Positions 34,180-35,650 of a stretch of 35,650 nucleotides of DNA are shown in pieces. A program made the position numbers and the translations under genes. Under the pieces are notes generated by a model, which was not told the origin of the DNA, made no database searches, and worked only from the letters and a program-made list of their open reading frames with translations. This DNA is from an uncultured Paraglaciecola sp. (GTDB taxonomy: Bacteria; Pseudomonadota; Gammaproteobacteria; Enterobacterales; Alteromonadaceae), in contig CANMKA010000036.1 of assembly GCA_947498355.1 (NCBI GenBank), positions 1-35,650 on the forward strand, written 5' to 3'. Numbering within the stretch: position 1 is the first letter of the stretch; the number at the start of each line of letters is the position of its first letter.

Positions 34180-34490
34180 TTAAGCCTTGCCGCCTCTCAA
34201 CTTCTTTATTTGGAATAGACTAACAGACACAAAACCAATTCCGATACCTAATAAAAGTAAACTTGGTAACCAAAGTGACATAAATCCACTCACTTTAGGA
34301 GCTTTAACATTGTCATCATTATAAAAAACGGTTACCTGCTCTTTTTCTTCATAGCAAGCCGGGCTACAACCATAACTCGATTCAAAAGTATGCGTTTTTC
34401 CAGTTTCATCGTTGAAGCTCACTACAGGGTAGAGCGAGTCATCCTTTCGAACTAACTCTATTACAGTGCCCTGTGCTGATAATGCAATGT
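34180..34490 (-). pseudogene. 5'-truncated DUF3592 family gene
   Basis: The reading frame gives a typical DUF3592 C-terminal half: GTVIELV, YPVVSFNDETGKTHTF, SSYGCSPACYEEKEQVTVFY and a C-terminal membrane segment (SLWLPSLLLLGIGIGFVSV). The frame is open back to about 34490 with family-like residues, but has no ATG and meets an in-frame TGA near 34502, so the N-terminal membrane segment is missing. The loss begins where an IS110-type transposase tail starts. The only start in the frame is a GTG (34422) inside the domain. Confidence 0.7.
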
Positions 34491-34643
34491 AACCCTGTTT
34501 TCAAGTCCACATATCAACGATTAGTTGAGCAAGGAAAACCTAAAAAAGTGGCTATTATTGCCTGTCTAAGAAGGATGATTGTTATCTTAAATTCGATGCT
34601 CAGAGATGGGGTGATGTGGGAAGCGCCAAAGTCGATAAATTAA
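34491..34643 (+). mobile_element. IS110-family transposase C-terminal remnant
   Basis: The plus-strand frame from 34491 to the TAA at 34641-34643 reads as the tail of an IS110 transposase: NPVFKSTYQRLVEQGKPKKV, followed by AIIACLRRMIVILNSMLRDG. Only about 50 residues remain; the rest of the element is absent. It abuts the broken DUF3592 frame, which suggests insertion followed by deletion. Confidence 0.75.
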
Positions 34644-34665
34644 CTATTGACGCCATAGTCTCTTG

Positions 34666-35109
34666 TTAGCTATCGCCTTTGCAACTAATGCTAATTTGAG
34701 TTTCCAAATCACCTTTGACTACCCAAAAATAGACCTTCATGTTGTCTCTTTTTTTCTTGATTAAATATTTTTGGTTCGGCTCAGCTACAAATGACACACA
34801 ACCATAACTGCTTATATTATGGTGAAAATATGACACCTTTATTTCATTTCTTCCCGGTTTAACGTAAGCAGATTCGGCATGACCGTCTTCCATTAAACGA
34901 TAAGTGCTTTCACCGTTAATGTTTGTAATATACAAACGTTCATCAAACGCTATAAATATTCCATGGTCTTTTTCTGTATCAGCTTGTACAAATGCAAGCT
35001 CATTAACACTCTGCCCTTTTAGTGATTCAGGCGTATATGTTGTTTTACAACCAAATAAAACAGTGGAGATTAATAATAACCCAAAATATTTAAATCTAAA
35101 TAAAGTCAC
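34666..35109 (-). CDS. Hypothetical lipoprotein
   Basis: 147 residues with a signal peptide and a clear lipobox (LFGC, Cys21). The mature part is beta-rich (FDERLYITNINGESTYRLM, GRNEIKVSYFHH, NQKYLIKKK), as in small surface lipoproteins that bind or cap a beta fold; family not recognised. The start is GTG with a good AAGGA ribosome site six bases upstream. It lies between two insertion sequence remnants, so it may be an acquired gene. Intact. Confidence 0.75.
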   Translation of the reverse strand: MTLFRFKYFGLLLISTVLFGCKTTYTPESLKGQSVNELAFVQADTEKDHGIFIAFDERLYITNINGESTYRLMEDGHAESAYVKPGRNEIKVSYFHHNISSYGCVSFVAEPNQKYLIKKKRDNMKVYFWVVKGDLETQISISCKGDS

Positions 35110-35333
35110 TTTGTTTCCTTGGATAACTAACGAGGCTATAAAAAAATCGGTTTGGACTCATTTTTTCAGCCACTTTTCAGTTTTTAATATGAATTAACTT
35201 TGCCTTGATTAATGACGCTTTGCAAAGTTTTTTCACACATTCATTTGAGTTATATGATTTAGGTTTTCAACTGCTTGGGGATGGCTACTGTGAAGAGTTT
35301 TGAGACGCGGATGTTGATTGGAGATTAAGCTGA
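35110..35333. other. AT-rich gap without a gene
   Basis: Leader of the GTG-started lipoprotein and about 200 bases with no supported gene, promoter or repeat. It leads into the IS91-type remnant. Confidence 0.5.
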
Positions 35334-35650
35334 CAACTTTCCAAAGACATAGTATATAGTGACGATAACCAGGTCACCTTTCGTTATAGACAGGGCAAGA
35401 CACAGCAATGGCAAACCCGCACGTTAACCACACTCACGTTTTTATGGGTGATAATCCAGCATGAGTTACCCAAAGGCTTTCAGCGCACCAGAGAATACGG
35501 CTTAATGCATGGCAGTGCTAAACCACTGCGCTAACAGGTGCTGTTATTGTTGATGCGATTAGGCATGAAGGTGTTATACCATTCCATCTTAAGTGTTGCT
35601 CACATCCAACCAGTCTCTATTGCACATTTTCGTTACCCGGTTGAGGTCAC
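35334..35650 (+). pseudogene. IS91-family transposase C-terminal remnant
   Basis: The plus-strand frame reads like the end of a Y2 (IS91/IS801-type) transposase: NQVTFRYRQGK, TLTTLTFLWVIIQHELPKGF, QRTREYGLMHGSAK. An in-frame TAA at 35532-35534 breaks it after KPLR, and the same frame then continues as QVLLLLMRLGMKV to the window edge, where intact copies usually have a zinc-binding CPxC. No upstream catalytic part is present. A degraded fragment. Confidence 0.7.

Overview
The window looks like a chromosomal segment of a marine gammaproteobacterium of the Alteromonadales, probably in or near Alteromonadaceae (Glaciecola/Paraglaciecola-like). This is inferred from moderate-to-low GC, the protein sequences, and gene order that partly matches Escherichia coli (fadR/nhaB/dsbB; ycgL-ycgM-ycgN; rnd-fadD-slp-tsaB-yoaA). 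No rRNA or tRNA gene, CRISPR array, prophage or complete mobile element is visible. Most of the window is core metabolism; the last ~1.8 kb is a decayed accessory zone.

Layout. 1-2984: polynucleotide phosphorylase (pnp, minus strand) with a strong terminator, an unexplained three-hairpin stretch beyond it, and a ~700-base AT-rich gap upstream that lacks the expected rpsO. 2985-5024: a membrane GGDEF-EAL protein with a degenerate EAL half. 5115-9601: divergent 2,4-dienoyl-CoA reductase (fadH) and an S9A prolyl oligopeptidase lipoprotein. 9637-11088: an HD-GYP-like protein that has lost its metal ligands. 11357-14378: fadR, divergent from nhaB-dsbB. 14449-17509: minus-strand operon rnd-ycgL-ycgM-(small STAS-like gene)-ycgN. 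17588-23206: minus-strand fadD, slp-type lipoprotein, a small unknown gene, tsaB and the yoaA helicase. 23391-25456: efpL/yeiP, a TauE/SafE exporter and an ElaA-type acetyltransferase. 25690-26910: a YuxH-type EAL-HDOD protein starting at TTG. 27060-32510: a tight sulfate-activation operon cysD-cysC-cysQ-cysN followed by an SLC13/RCK-C anion permease. 32534-33819: a lipoprotein with an esterase fold but no catalytic serine or histidine, and an RRM RNA-binding protein. 33820-35650: gene debris, including a beheaded DUF3592 gene joined to the tail of an IS110-family transposase, a GTG-started lipoprotein, and an IS91-family transposase tail broken by a stop codon.

How the genes work together. 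fadR, fadD and fadH are the regulator, activating ligase and auxiliary reductase of fatty-acid degradation. The cys operon takes up sulfate, activates it to APS and PAPS, and removes the by-product PAP. rnd, pnp and yoaA handle RNA and DNA; tsaB and efpL support translation. Three proteins of cyclic-di-GMP families (one GGDEF-EAL, one EAL-HDOD, one HD-GYP-like) lie in the window, and two have degenerate phosphodiesterase modules.

I did not find a clearly new multi-gene system. The best leads are the pseudo-enzymes (degenerate HD-GYP, Ser-less esterase), two palindromes in front of cysD, paired long hairpins over the stop codons of efpL and tauE, and the DUF3592/IS110 junction.
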